Positions 26,463 through 35,422 of a DNA stretch of 64,000 bases are shown here, in pieces; position 1 is the stretch's first letter; the number at the start of each line of letters is the position of its first letter. Under the pieces are notes generated by a model that was not told the DNA's origin, did no database searches, and saw only the letters and a program-made list of their open reading frames with translations. This DNA comes from JBDHBD01 sp039586095 (GTDB lineage Bacteria; Gemmatimonadota; Gemmatimonadetes; Palauibacterales; Palauibacteraceae). The position numbers and the translations under genes are program-made. Location of the stretch: the NCBI GenBank assembly GCA_039586095.1, contig JBDHLB010000001.1, forward strand, positions 11,115 through 75,114, in the 5' to 3' direction.

Positions 26463-27053
26463 ATGAAGGGAGAGCGAATGAACGAGACAGAAGGACGCGG
26501 ACTCGTAGTGTGTGGGATCGCCGGCAGCTTGCGCGAGGGCTCCTTCAACCGGGCGCTGCTGCGGACCGCCGGCGAGTTGGCACGACCTGGAATGGAGCTG
26601 CACGTGTTCGATCGGGTCGGAGACCTTCCGCTCTTTGATCAGGACGTGGAGGCCGAGGGCGATCCGGAGCCTGTCGCCGCTCTGAAGAGCGCGATTCTCG
26701 GATCGGATGCGCTACTGATCGCGTCCCCGGAGTACAGCCGGTCCGTGACGGGCGTTCTAAAGAATGCGCTCGACTGGGCGGCTCGGCCGCCGCGCGAGCC
26801 GACCCTGAGCGGGAAACCCGTCGCGATCATGGGCGCCAGCCCGGGTCGTTTCGGAACCGTGAACTCCCAACGCACGCTGCGCGAGATCCTTCGCGCCTGC
26901 GGGTGTCATGTGATGCCGAGACCCGAGCTGTACGTGAGCGGGGCAGGCTCCCTGTTCGACGAGGAGGGACGGCTGGAGGACGAGGCGACCAGGAAGCGGT
27001 TGCGAAGGCTGCTTGAGGCACTCCCTGATTGGGCGGAACGGAACGGCATATGA
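26463..27053 (+). CDS. NADPH-dependent FMN reductase family protein
   Basis: 196 residues (191 if ATG 26478 is used; both have a plausible ribosome site, AGAAGG or AAGGGAGAG). The flavodoxin-like fold is marked by the phosphate loop GSLREGSFNRALLR and the FMN-binding SPEYSRSVTGVLKNALDW; the third flavin contact MGASPGRFGTVNSQ is also clear. Members reduce quinones, chromate or azo compounds with NAD(P)H. A CDGSH iron-sulfur protein follows 31 bases later on the same strand, which hints at a shared redox role. Confidence 0.88.
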   Translation: MKGERMNETEGRGLVVCGIAGSLREGSFNRALLRTAGELARPGMELHVFDRVGDLPLFDQDVEAEGDPEPVAALKSAILGSDALLIASPEYSRSVTGVLKNALDWAARPPREPTLSGKPVAIMGASPGRFGTVNSQRTLREILRACGCHVMPRPELYVSGAGSLFDEEGRLEDEATRKRLRRLLEALPDWAERNGI

Positions 27054-27084
27054 GGCGGTGGGAACAAGAAAGGGCGTTGATATA

Positions 27085-27306
27085 ATGAGTGAACAGGAAG
27101 TGGTGATCACCGCATACGAAGACGGCCCCTACGTCGTAAATGGACCCGCGTGCTTGAAGGACTCGGACGGCAACGCGTGGAGTACGGAGGGCCGGAGGTC
27201 GTTCGCTCTGTGCCGTTGCGGTGCCTCGACCAACAAGCCGTTTTGCGACGGGACCCATTCGAAGATCGGGTTCAAGGCGGCGGGAAGAGCCGCGGGGGAA
27301 GGTTAG
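27085..27306 (+). CDS. CDGSH-type [2Fe-2S] protein
   Basis: 73 residues from ATG 27085. The single CDGSH motif is complete, CRCGASTNKPFCDGTH, giving the three Cys and one His ligands of a redox- and pH-sensitive [2Fe-2S] cluster. The N-terminal half (VITAYEDGPYVVNGPACLKD) matches bacterial single-domain members. Probably co-transcribed with the FMN reductase. The open frame reaches upstream to 27013, but that overlaps the previous gene. The TATAAT at 27081-27086 overlaps the start and has no -35. Confidence 0.9.
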   Translation: MSEQEVVITAYEDGPYVVNGPACLKDSDGNAWSTEGRRSFALCRCGASTNKPFCDGTHSKIGFKAAGRAAGEG

Positions 27307-27487
27307 ACAAAGCGCCCCTGGGAGAACCAGCGGCGCGGGATGAGCCAGCTCTCGACTGTGGGCGCACTCCCGTAGTCAGTGCGAACCGGGGCGCACAGTC
27401 TGCCCGAAAAGCAGGTACAGAGCTCCGTCGTCCACGCCCCTCGGCGCTCGGTCGTTCAGTCACTTCGTCAGCGAATCGAGTGTTGGC

Positions 27488-27619
27488 TCAGATGAACCAG
27501 GCCTCCATCTCGGATTCGACCTCGGCCTGCTCGTCATCCTGCTGCTGGTGCAGCTGGGTCGCCATGGCCAGAGCCGCGATGCTCGCGGCCAGAGCGACGA
27601 GCAGGTAGTAGGTCCTCAT
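27488..27619 (-). CDS. 43-residue single-pass membrane protein
   Basis: A short gene with a strong ribosome site (AGGAGG about 6 bases before the ATG, read on the minus strand). The product begins with a hydrophobic helix (YYLLVALAASIAALAMA) and continues with a hydrophilic, Gln- and Glu-rich tail ending in a Trp, so it should be a one-helix inner-membrane protein. No family recognised. It lies alone, with 180 bases on one side and 386 on the other, and faces away from the CDGSH gene. The upstream frame to 27808 is not convincing. Confidence 0.5.
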   Translation of the reverse strand: MRTYYLLVALAASIAALAMATQLHQQQDDEQAEVESEMEAWFI

Positions 27620-28005
27620 CCTTTCCTCCTGCTGCCTGACCAGGTGTGTTTCGGCTTCGAACCTCCTCGACAGAAGTCTCAGGGTTCCCGGCCCGTTCTT
27701 CCTCCACCTCGAAGACTCCTTCGGTCGGCCTCGCGTCACGCACTGCGCAAGTCCACGGAAGAAGCCTCGTCGCTCGCATCTTACTGCATATTCCTTGCTA
27801 CTGTGCATAGATTACGTAAACAATTGAAACGCAGGAAGGTAGGGCGTCGGATACATCCTCCGCCTCCCCCGAGTGCTGCAGAAGTTCCCCAATCGTGTAG
27901 CAGATTGCCGCAGCGTCGCTTACGCGCGCTCAGGCGCGCCGAATCGATGGCGCCCGTAGATATCCCGAAGAAATCGTGCGCGGATCGAGCTCGGAATCGG
28001 CGGGC
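27620..28005. other. 386-base gap without a supported gene
   Basis: No convincing coding sequence was found. The stretch 27780-27835 is clearly AT-richer than the genome, as promoters often are, and lies upstream of the 43-residue gene on the minus strand. No -35/-10 pair with good spacing and no clear hairpin could be identified. It ends at the stop of the NSS transporter. Confidence 0.5.
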
Positions 28006-29382
28006 TTACGCCAACAGCGTGCGCACCAGAGACACGAGAATCGCCACAATCGCGACCGGGCACACGAACCGGATGAGGAACGACCACGTGCGCCCGAGCG
28101 GGAATTCGCCGTCGTTCTCCCTCACTTCCTCACCCGCGTTCCTCACGCCCCACACCCAGCCGACGAACACGCTGATCAGAAGCGCGCCGATCACGAGCGA
28201 GTACTGCCCGAAGATCGTGAACAGCAGCGACAGAAAGTCGAGTCCCACGCCCGGAATTCGAGACAGCCAGCCGACGGCACCGTTTGCGAGCGCACTGGGA
28301 ATCCCGATCAGGAAGGCGATCGTCCCCAGAATGATCGCCGCTTTTCTGCGGGACGCACCCCGCTCGTCCACTGCCCAGGCCGTCGTGACCTCCAGCAAAG
28401 ACACGCTGGAGGTGAGCGCGGCGATCCCCAGCAGCACGAAGAAGCCGGTCCCGAACACGATGCCGCCGATGGGCGCCGGCGGAATCGAGGACAGAAGCGA
28501 GGTGAGCACCACGAAGACCATGCCCGGTCCACCGGCCCCGGGCTCCAGGCCCGCGTGGAACAGTGTCGGGAAGATGATCAACCCGGCGAGGATGGCGATC
28601 GTCGTGTCGAATCCCGTCACCCAGGCAGCGGAGGAAACGAGGTCATCACGCTTGGAAACATACGATCCGTAGGTGATCATCGCTCCCATGCCGAGGCTCA
28701 GGCTGAAGAACGCCTGGCCGATCGCGGCAAGTACCACCGTCACACTGACCTTGCTGAAATCCGGCTTGAAGTAGAATTCCAGCCCGGTCCCGGCGCCCGA
28801 GAGCGTCACGGCGCGCAGAGCGAGCAGAACCAGCAGCACGAACAGTATAGGCATGAGGACCTTCGTCCAGCGCTCGATCCCCTCGCGCACGCCTCCGAGA
28901 ACGACGTAGACCGTGATGCACATGAACAGGAGGTGCCAGCCGATGGCCTGGACCGGGCCCCCGGCCACCTCGGCGAAGATCACCGCCGTATCGGCCTCCG
29001 GGCCGAACGTTCCGACGGCCGTCTTGAAGATGTAGGCCAACGTCCAACCCGCGATCACCGAATAGAAGCTCAGAATCATGATGCCGGTCAGCACCCCGAG
29101 CGCGCCGACGACTACCCAGGCCGAGCCGGGGGCCAGCGCCTTGAACGCACCGACCGGGTTCCGTTGCGTCCTCCGGCCCACGATCAGCTCCGCCAGCATG
29201 ACGGGCGCCCCGATCAAGGCGACGGCGATCAGGTAGATGACTAGGAAAGCCGCCCCGCCGTTCTGCCCGGCCACCGTGGGAAAACCCCAGATGTTGCCGA
29301 GCCCGATGGCGCTCCCGGCAGCGGCCAGAATGAACGCGAGCTTCGAGCCCCACGTCGCCCGTCCTTGTCCCGGCGTTTGCAT
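28006..29382 (-). CDS. Sodium-dependent transporter of the neurotransmitter:sodium symporter (NSS/SNF) family
   Basis: 458 residues with 11-12 TM helices in the LeuT fold. TM1 has the NSS signature (AIGLGNIWGFPTVAGQNGGA) with the unwound G-x-x-N region that binds substrate and Na+. TM6 and TM8 regions (LGMGAMITYGSYVS and ALTSSVSLLEV) are also typical. Likely imports an amino acid with Na+. The preceding gene on the strand is the lipoprotein at 29483; the 100-base gap leaves co-transcription open. Confidence 0.9.
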   Translation of the reverse strand: MQTPGQGRATWGSKLAFILAAAGSAIGLGNIWGFPTVAGQNGGAAFLVIYLIAVALIGAPVMLAELIVGRRTQRNPVGAFKALAPGSAWVVVGALGVLTGIMILSFYSVIAGWTLAYIFKTAVGTFGPEADTAVIFAEVAGGPVQAIGWHLLFMCITVYVVLGGVREGIERWTKVLMPILFVLLVLLALRAVTLSGAGTGLEFYFKPDFSKVSVTVVLAAIGQAFFSLSLGMGAMITYGSYVSKRDDLVSSAAWVTGFDTTIAILAGLIIFPTLFHAGLEPGAGGPGMVFVVLTSLLSSIPPAPIGGIVFGTGFFVLLGIAALTSSVSLLEVTTAWAVDERGASRRKAAIILGTIAFLIGIPSALANGAVGWLSRIPGVGLDFLSLLFTIFGQYSLVIGALLISVFVGWVWGVRNAGEEVRENDGEFPLGRTWSFLIRFVCPVAIVAILVSLVRTLLA

Positions 29383-29482
29383 GGATGATGCTCCTGGTCG
29401 TGCTCGGATCGGCTGGTCTAGGGCCCGGTCGATACCGATGGCCCCACGGTTTCGCCCGACGATACGACGGCGGCCGAGTGCC

Positions 29483-29968
29483 TCACAAGCGATCCGACCT
29501 CGCGCTGGGAACCTCCCAGCGCGTCAGTGAGTCCGCGACTGGTGCGACCGTGGCCGTGATCAACGACTGCCCCGCCAGATCCGTTGCCTGCAATCTCAGC
29601 TCTGCCGCCCTGACCTCGATGTCGACCCGGGTCGAGTCCAGTGGCGCGATCGTGTCGAGCACGACGCGACCGGCGCCGGCGTCCGCGTACACTACGGCGG
29701 GCTGCGCCGTTCGGTTTACCAGACGAAGCGGGTAGGTCTGCGCTTCCAGCTCCTCGATCGGGACACCGCCCCGTCCCAAAACGAGGGGAACTCTCTGCGC
29801 CGTGTCGCCTTCGCCAACCGCCAGATCCCCGGCCTCGGACAGACTGCTCGTATCGGAGGTCGAGGTGGCCGCGGAATCCTCCGCCAGGTCCGCCGCTCCC
29901 TCCTCACGAACCCCGCATCCGGCAACGATCGCCAGAACCAGAACTGCTGGTAGTGTTTTCGTGTTCAT
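29483..29968 (-). CDS. Small predicted lipoprotein downstream of GlpD
   Basis: 161 residues from ATG 29968 (29980 also possible). The signal ends at the lipobox VAGCG; the mature chain starts with a Ser/Thr/Asp/Glu-rich linker of about 45 residues, then a beta-rich domain (YPLRLVNRTAQPAVVYADAGAG, LDTIAPLDSTRVDIEVRA). No domain is recognised. The gene begins 48 bases after the GlpD stop, so the two may share a transcript. Confidence 0.6.
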   Translation of the reverse strand: MNTKTLPAVLVLAIVAGCGVREEGAADLAEDSAATSTSDTSSLSEAGDLAVGEGDTAQRVPLVLGRGGVPIEELEAQTYPLRLVNRTAQPAVVYADAGAGRVVLDTIAPLDSTRVDIEVRAAELRLQATDLAGQSLITATVAPVADSLTRWEVPSARSDRL

Positions 29969-30016
29969 CCATCGCCTCATTCCAGGCCTCCGCACCGCCT
30001 TCTCCACTCGTCCCAC

Positions 30017-31690
30017 TCAGCGGCCTCCGCGCAAGATGTGCAGACACGCGTTGTCCCGCGCGCGCACGGCTCTCGCATTCGCGATCTCCCGCTCCACACG
30101 CTCGCTATCCCAACCCAGCTCCGGCGCCAGGTAGGAGGCGACGCGCTCGGCGACAGTCTGCACCTGTTCTCGGGTCTCCAGCGCCACGTGGGTACGCCGG
30201 TACAGAAAATCCTCGAGTCGAAGCGTCAGCTCGGCACGGGCCGCATACACGGCTTCCGCGGCCAGGTAGGGTCGGTCGTCGACCAGGGGCTGGTTCAGCT
30301 CGTGCCGTTCCCGCACCAGGTTCAGCACGTCGTCGGCGCGCGTTCCGTATGCACGCACCAGACGTTGCGCGCCGCCCTCGACGAGACCCAGGTCGGCAGC
30401 ACGAACCCGGATGTGCTCGTACAACGCCTCGAGGTCGTAGAAGTCGCCGCCTGGCAGAGGGATTTTCATCGTGTCGCACCGTCGCTGGGCGTCCACACCG
30501 GCTTCCGCCAACACCTTTCCGATTTGATCGACTGCGTCCTGCGCCATCGAGCGGTGAGAGGTGAGCTTGCCACCCGCGATCGTGAAGAAGCCCGCTGGCT
30601 CCTCCTGGACGAGGAAATCCCGTGAGATCTCGCCCTCCTCACCGGAGCCGCCGCGCTCGGTCACGACGAGCGGCCGCAGCCCGGCCCAGGCGCTCAGCAC
30701 GTCCTCGGCGCGAAGACGCGCGGGCGGAAACAGCGAGTTCGTCGAGTCGAGCAGGTACTGTACATCCGCCGCAGTGGGTGTGACGCGAGCCGGATCTCCC
30801 CGATCGAAATCGTCCGTGGTTCCGATCAGTGTGAGATCGCGCCACGGCAGGACGAACATGATTCGTCGGTCGAGCGGACTCTCGAAGATAAGCGCGTGAT
30901 CGTGCTTGATGCGTTCGCGGTCCACGTGGATATGGGTACCGCGAGTCGGACGAAGCATCGCCGAGCTCTTCGCACCAGCCAGCTCGCGACTGCGATCCGT
31001 CCACGGCCCCGTGGCGTTCACGACCGTCAACGCGTCGATCGTCCATTCTTCCTGTTGCTCATCATCGCGCACGCGGACTGCGTGGCCCGGCCAATCCGTC
31101 GTGTCGATCTCGACCGCCTCCACGCGGTTTGCGACGGCGGCCCCCGACTCGATCGCTCCGAGGACCGTGGCGAGCACCAGTCGCGCATCGTCGACCTGTG
31201 CGTCGTAGTACCGGGCCCCTCCCAGCAACCCTTCGCTGCGTAGACGCGGCTCGGTGCGGAGCACCTCGACTGTACTCAGCATCTGGTGGCGCTCGATGTT
31301 CCGGAACAGGGAAAGGGCGTCGTACAGCCACATTCCGGCGTCCAGCTTCAGCTTTCCGACCCGGCCGTCGCGGTAGATGGGGAACAGGAACTCGAGGGGG
31401 CGCACGAGATGAGGCGCGTTGCGCAGTAACCTCCTGCGCTCCTGGCTGGCCTCGAACACGAGATCGAACTCGAACTGCTCCAGGTAACGGAGGCCGCCGT
31501 GGACGAGGCGGGAGGAACGGCTGCTCGTCCCCTCGGCGAAGTCACGCGCCTCGATCAGGGCGGTTCGAAACCCTCGCCGAACCGCGTCGCGGGCCACCGC
31601 GGCGCCCGTGATCCCGCCGCCGATCACCAGCACGTCGAACGCCTCCTTCTTGAGCCGTCCGATGTGATCGGCGCGCCGTACCTCGATCAC
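30017..31690 (-). CDS. glpD: Glycerol-3-phosphate dehydrogenase (FAD-dependent)
   Basis: 557 residues. The Rossmann FAD motif GGGITGAAVARDA lies near residue 24; GTSSRSSRLVHGGLRYLEQF and the DAO-fold contacts (TRGTHIHVD; MFVLPWRDLTLIGTTD) are those of GlpD/GlpA. A C-terminal helical domain (from about 390) completes the chain. It oxidises glycerol 3-phosphate to dihydroxyacetone phosphate at the membrane and passes electrons to quinone. It begins only 4 bases after the MDR dehydrogenase stop, so the two are probably one operon; no glycerol kinase or facilitator is present. Confidence 0.9.
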   Translation of the reverse strand: MIEVRRADHIGRLKKEAFDVLVIGGGITGAAVARDAVRRGFRTALIEARDFAEGTSSRSSRLVHGGLRYLEQFEFDLVFEASQERRRLLRNAPHLVRPLEFLFPIYRDGRVGKLKLDAGMWLYDALSLFRNIERHQMLSTVEVLRTEPRLRSEGLLGGARYYDAQVDDARLVLATVLGAIESGAAVANRVEAVEIDTTDWPGHAVRVRDDEQQEEWTIDALTVVNATGPWTDRSRELAGAKSSAMLRPTRGTHIHVDRERIKHDHALIFESPLDRRIMFVLPWRDLTLIGTTDDFDRGDPARVTPTAADVQYLLDSTNSLFPPARLRAEDVLSAWAGLRPLVVTERGGSGEEGEISRDFLVQEEPAGFFTIAGGKLTSHRSMAQDAVDQIGKVLAEAGVDAQRRCDTMKIPLPGGDFYDLEALYEHIRVRAADLGLVEGGAQRLVRAYGTRADDVLNLVRERHELNQPLVDDRPYLAAEAVYAARAELTLRLEDFLYRRTHVALETREQVQTVAERVASYLAPELGWDSERVEREIANARAVRARDNACLHILRGGR

Positions 31691-31694
31691 GGCG

Positions 31695-32723
31695 TCACGG
31701 AGCGAGGATGATCTTCCCGAAGACGGAGCCGGCCTCCAGCCGCTCGTACGCCTCGGGGGCTCTATCGAGAGAAAGCACGGTGTCGACGATCGGTGACAGC
31801 CGACCCTCGAAGACCAGACCCATTACCCGCTCAAACTCCGCCTGGTTGGCCATCGTGCTCCCGAGCACCGCGATCTGTCTCCAGAAAGTCCGCCGAATGG
31901 ACAAGTGGCCGGCATCGCCCGTCGTGGCGCCGTAGGTGACAAGGCGACCTGTGGGAGCCAGCGTGCGCAGACAGGCCTCGAAGATCGCTTCGCCCACGCT
32001 GTCGAGCACGACATCGACGCCTCGTTTCCGGGTCTCGCGCCACACGCGCTCCGTGAAATCCTCCATTTGACGATCAATGACGGAATCCGCGCCCAGCTCC
32101 TGTACCCTGCGCACGTTCTCGTCGCCGCTGGTGACGGCGAACACGGTCGCGCCCGCGAGCTTCGCGATCTGAATGGCAGCGGTGGACACGCCGCCTGAAG
32201 CACCCGTGATCAGGATGGTCTCACCAGGCTGGAGCGCCGCCCGGGTCATGAGGGCGCGCCACGCCGTCTGAAACACGAGGGGCGCGGCGGCGGCAAGCGA
32301 GAACTCGTATTCCGAGGGCAGGAGAAGGAGATTGCGGGCCGGAACGCACGCTTTATCGGCGAAGCCGCCTGCGACGTGCTCGCCGATGATCCCGTAGCGC
32401 TCGCACAGGCTGTGCTCTCCGCAGGCGCACCATTCGCATGTGCCGCACCACAGCCCTGGATTCACCACGACTCGGTCACCCGGCGACCACCCTTCGACGC
32501 CGTCGCCCAGTTCGTCGATGACCCCGGAGATGTCCGAACCACCGATGTGCGGCATCCCGACTTCCAATCCGGGCAGGCCACGTCGTACCCACAGGTCCAG
32601 GTGGTTCATCGCGGCCGCGCGGACGCTCACGACCACTTCGCCGGACGATGGACGCGGATCCGGGAGCTCGCCGACCTCGAGCACTTCCGGTCCCCCGTGC
32701 TGCCGAAAGAAAGCCGCCTTCAT
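31695..32723 (-). CDS. Zinc-type medium-chain alcohol dehydrogenase/quinone oxidoreductase
   Basis: 342 residues. MDR fold: N-terminal GroES-like domain (HGGPEVLEVGELPDPRPSSG), structural-zinc Cys cluster (CGTCEWCACGEHSLC), catalytic-side GSDISGVI, and the NAD(P)-binding loop ITGASGGVSTAAIQ. The presence of the four structural Cys favours a zinc-binding dehydrogenase over the zinc-free quinone oxidoreductases. Substrate unknown. It is the first gene of the pair with glpD and is divergent from sufC across a 249-base region that contains the suf promoter. Confidence 0.85.
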   Translation of the reverse strand: MKAAFFRQHGGPEVLEVGELPDPRPSSGEVVVSVRAAAMNHLDLWVRRGLPGLEVGMPHIGGSDISGVIDELGDGVEGWSPGDRVVVNPGLWCGTCEWCACGEHSLCERYGIIGEHVAGGFADKACVPARNLLLLPSEYEFSLAAAAPLVFQTAWRALMTRAALQPGETILITGASGGVSTAAIQIAKLAGATVFAVTSGDENVRRVQELGADSVIDRQMEDFTERVWRETRKRGVDVVLDSVGEAIFEACLRTLAPTGRLVTYGATTGDAGHLSIRRTFWRQIAVLGSTMANQAEFERVMGLVFEGRLSPIVDTVLSLDRAPEAYERLEAGSVFGKIILAP

Positions 32724-32842
32724 GCGCTCCCCCTATCAACCCCATGTCGAGTCGCGAACCCGCCCAAGTTAGGGGCCGGGTCGGCAGACGGCACCCGGAG
32801 AGGCACCTTTCCGCAGCGAAGCGTGTAAGAGCGTTCGGCTGG

Positions 32843-32871
32843 TTGAAAGCGAGTCTCAACTAGACTATGTT
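32843..32871 (+). promoter_or_regulatory. Sigma70-like promoter of the suf operon
   Basis: TTGAAA (32843-32848), a 17-base spacer and TATGTT (32866-32871). It is the only good match in the gap and would give a leader of about 95 bases before sufC. Confidence 0.6.
32852..32866. promoter_or_regulatory. Candidate operator inside the suf promoter
   Basis: A perfect inverted repeat AGTCT-CAACT-AGACT occupies the promoter spacer and touches the first base of the -10 box, exactly where a repressor would block RNA polymerase. It does not resemble the known IscR or SufR sites that I can recall. No candidate regulator gene lies next to it. Confidence 0.4.
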
Positions 32872-32972
32872 CGCCGGCCCTGGTTCGTCTTTTCTTGACC
32901 CGCAATTGCGGCGCCTTCGACAGCCGGCGTACACCCCGGTGGCGTCACCAGATAGCAAGAGGCAGCGATTAC

Positions 32973-33749
32973 ATGGCCAAGCACCTGCTCGAGATACGCG
33001 ACCTGCACGCACGGGTCGAAGAAGAGGAGGTCGAGATCCTCAAGGGATTCGACCTCGTGGTGGATCACGGTGAGGTTCACGCGCTGATGGGCCCCAACGG
33101 CTCGGGAAAGAGCACGCTGGCGAAAGTGATCGCCGGTCATCCGGGTTACGAGGTCACGGACGGGGAAATCCTCTTTCTGGGCCAGGACATCCTGGAGATG
33201 GAGCCGTACGAGCGAAGCCGGGCCGGCGTGTTCATGGCCTTCCAGTACCCGGCCGAGATTCCCGGTGTCTCGATCTCCAACTTTCTGCGGACGGCATTGA
33301 ACGCCCGCAGCGAGGAAGAGACGGACGTCTTCGCCTTCCAGAAGCTGCTGACGGAGAAGCTCGAGCTGCTGCGCATGGACCCCGCGTTCGCGATGCGGTA
33401 TGTGAACGAAGGCTTCAGCGGTGGTGAAAAGAAGCGAAACGAGATCCTTCAGATGGCGGTCTTGAGACCGGCGCTTGGAGTGCTTGACGAGACCGACAGC
33501 GGCCTGGACATCGACGCCCTCAAGATCGTGGCCAACGGGGTGAACACGCTCACCTCGGAGGACTCACGACTCGGGATTCTGCTGATCACGCACTACAAGC
33601 GGATCCTCAATTACGTCCAGCCGGATCACGTCCACGTGATCATCGATGGAGCGATCGTCGAGAGCGGCGGTCCTGACCTGGCCGACAAGCTCGAAGAGCA
33701 CGGCTACGACTGGCTGCACGAGGAGGCGGCGGCGACGGCGGGCGTGTAG
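32973..33749 (+). CDS. sufC: Fe-S cluster assembly ATPase SufC
   Basis: 258 residues from ATG 32973, with AGAGG upstream. ABC ATPase motifs: Walker A GPNGSGKST, the SufC-specific signature EGFSGGEKKRNEI, Walker B LDETDSGLDIDAL and H-loop ITHYK. SufC binds SufB and SufD to drive assembly of [4Fe-4S] and [2Fe-2S] clusters in the cytosol. It heads the suf operon and is the first gene after the predicted promoter; sufB begins 70 bases later. Confidence 0.96.
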   Translation: MAKHLLEIRDLHARVEEEEVEILKGFDLVVDHGEVHALMGPNGSGKSTLAKVIAGHPGYEVTDGEILFLGQDILEMEPYERSRAGVFMAFQYPAEIPGVSISNFLRTALNARSEEETDVFAFQKLLTEKLELLRMDPAFAMRYVNEGFSGGEKKRNEILQMAVLRPALGVLDETDSGLDIDALKIVANGVNTLTSEDSRLGILLITHYKRILNYVQPDHVHVIIDGAIVESGGPDLADKLEEHGYDWLHEEAAATAGV

Positions 33750-33819
33750 GCGCACCGGACGCTCTGTCGTCCGCTCGCTTCGCGACGCTTCACCCGGACC
33801 GCACCGATACGGAGACACC

Positions 33820-35235
33820 ATGCCCCACAATGAGACGGTCGCAGACCTCGGACTCGACGAGTACAAATATCACTTTATTACGGAAGACAAGCCGGTCTTC
33901 AAGGCTCGTCCCGGTCTTTCGGAGGAGATCGTGCGCCAGATCTCCGCGCACAAGGAAGAGCCGGAGTGGATGCTGCAGTTCCGGCTGAAGGCGTTGGAGA
34001 TCTACTACGCCAAGCCGATGCCGGACTGGGGTGGTGACCTCACGAAGCTCGAGCAGACGCTCGACGACATCTACTACTACCTGAAGCCTCAGGACCACAT
34101 GGAGCGCTCCTGGGATGACGTGCCGGACGAGATCAAGAATACGTTCGAACGGCTCGGCATCCCGGAGGCGGAGCGAAAGATGCTGGCGGGCGTCGGGGCG
34201 CAGTACGAGTCCGAGATGGTCTATCACTCGCTCAAGGAGCAGTGGGAGGAGCAGGGGGTGATCTTCGAGTCGATCGAGGACGGCCTGCGACTCTACCCCG
34301 AGCTCTTCCGGGAGCACTTCTCGACCATCATTCCGCCACACGACAACAAGTTCTCTGCTCTGAACTCGGCCGTGTGGTCGGGCGGCTCGTTCGTTTACAT
34401 CCCCAAGGGCGTGAAGGTCGAGATCCCGCTCCAGGCATACTTCCGCGTCAACGCCGAGCGCATGGGTCAGTTCGAGCGCACGCTGATCATCGCCGACGAG
34501 GGTTCGCAGGCCCACTACATCGAGGGCTGCACCGCGCCGGTCTATTCGACGGAGTCGTTCCACTCCGGCGTGATCGAGATCATCGTGAAGAAGGACGCCC
34601 GCTTCCGCTACACGACGATCCAGAACTGGTCGAACAACATGTACAACCTCGTGACGCAGCGGGCGCTGGTGCACGAGGGTGCCAAGATGGAATGGCTGGA
34701 CGGCAATCTGGGGTCGAAGCTGACCATGAAGTACCCGTCCTGTTACCTGGTGGGAGAGGGTGCGCACGGCTCGATCCTGTCGATCGCGTACGCGACCGAC
34801 GGTCAGCATCAGGACACCGGCGGCAAGGTAGTCCACGTCGCGCCCGGCACGACGTCGCAGATCACGTCCAAGTCGATCTCGAAGGGGCTCGGACGCTCTT
34901 CGTATCGCGGTCTGTGCAAGGTGTATGACGGTGCCAAAGGGGCGAGATCGAACGTCGAGTGCGATGCGCTGCTTCTGAACGAAACGTCGAGAACCGATAC
35001 GTATCCGTATATCGAGATCGACGAGAGCACGGCCACGGTGGGTCACGAGGCGACCGTGTCCAAGGTCGGGGAGGAGCAGCTCTTCTATCTGATGAGCCGC
35101 GGGCTCTCGGAGGAAGAGGCGATGGCGATGGTGGTGCGCGGTTTCATCGAGCCGATCGCGAAGGAGCTCCCGCTGGAGTACGCGATCGAATTGAACCGCC
35201 TGATCGAGCTGGAGATGGAGGGCTCGGTAGGGTAA
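33820..35235 (+). CDS. sufB: Fe-S cluster assembly scaffold SufB
   Basis: 471 residues, normal length. The N-terminal part (LDEYKYHF..PGLSEEIVR) is followed by the right-handed beta-helix typical of SufB, with conserved EGCTAPVYSTESFHSGVIEI and ending KVGEEQLFYLMSRGLSEEEA. The scaffold assembles clusters with SufC and SufD and receives sulfur from SufS via SufU. The ATG at 33820 is preceded by GGAG (CGGAGACACC); longer frames upstream overlap sufC and are not used. Confidence 0.96.
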   Translation: MPHNETVADLGLDEYKYHFITEDKPVFKARPGLSEEIVRQISAHKEEPEWMLQFRLKALEIYYAKPMPDWGGDLTKLEQTLDDIYYYLKPQDHMERSWDDVPDEIKNTFERLGIPEAERKMLAGVGAQYESEMVYHSLKEQWEEQGVIFESIEDGLRLYPELFREHFSTIIPPHDNKFSALNSAVWSGGSFVYIPKGVKVEIPLQAYFRVNAERMGQFERTLIIADEGSQAHYIEGCTAPVYSTESFHSGVIEIIVKKDARFRYTTIQNWSNNMYNLVTQRALVHEGAKMEWLDGNLGSKLTMKYPSCYLVGEGAHGSILSIAYATDGQHQDTGGKVVHVAPGTTSQITSKSISKGLGRSSYRGLCKVYDGAKGARSNVECDALLLNETSRTDTYPYIEIDESTATVGHEATVSKVGEEQLFYLMSRGLSEEEAMAMVVRGFIEPIAKELPLEYAIELNRLIELEMEGSVG

Positions 35236-35422
35236 GTCGACATCTGCCGCGGGCTGAGCGCTAATCTCGTGGAAGCTGGTTATCGGCGGTAACAGGGGAC
35301 GCTCGGCGCGGTTGGGTTGACTACGTGAGGGTCCAGCGGGTCTCCCGCAGCGAGCGTACGGCCCGGCCGTCTGGCTCGCGAAGAAAGGACCCGCCTGGCC
35401 CGCAACTGGAGAAACGACAGAC

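Noticed and set aside
27081..27086. TATAAT before the CDGSH gene
   Set aside because: It overlaps the start codon and has no -35 box at a workable distance; taken as chance.
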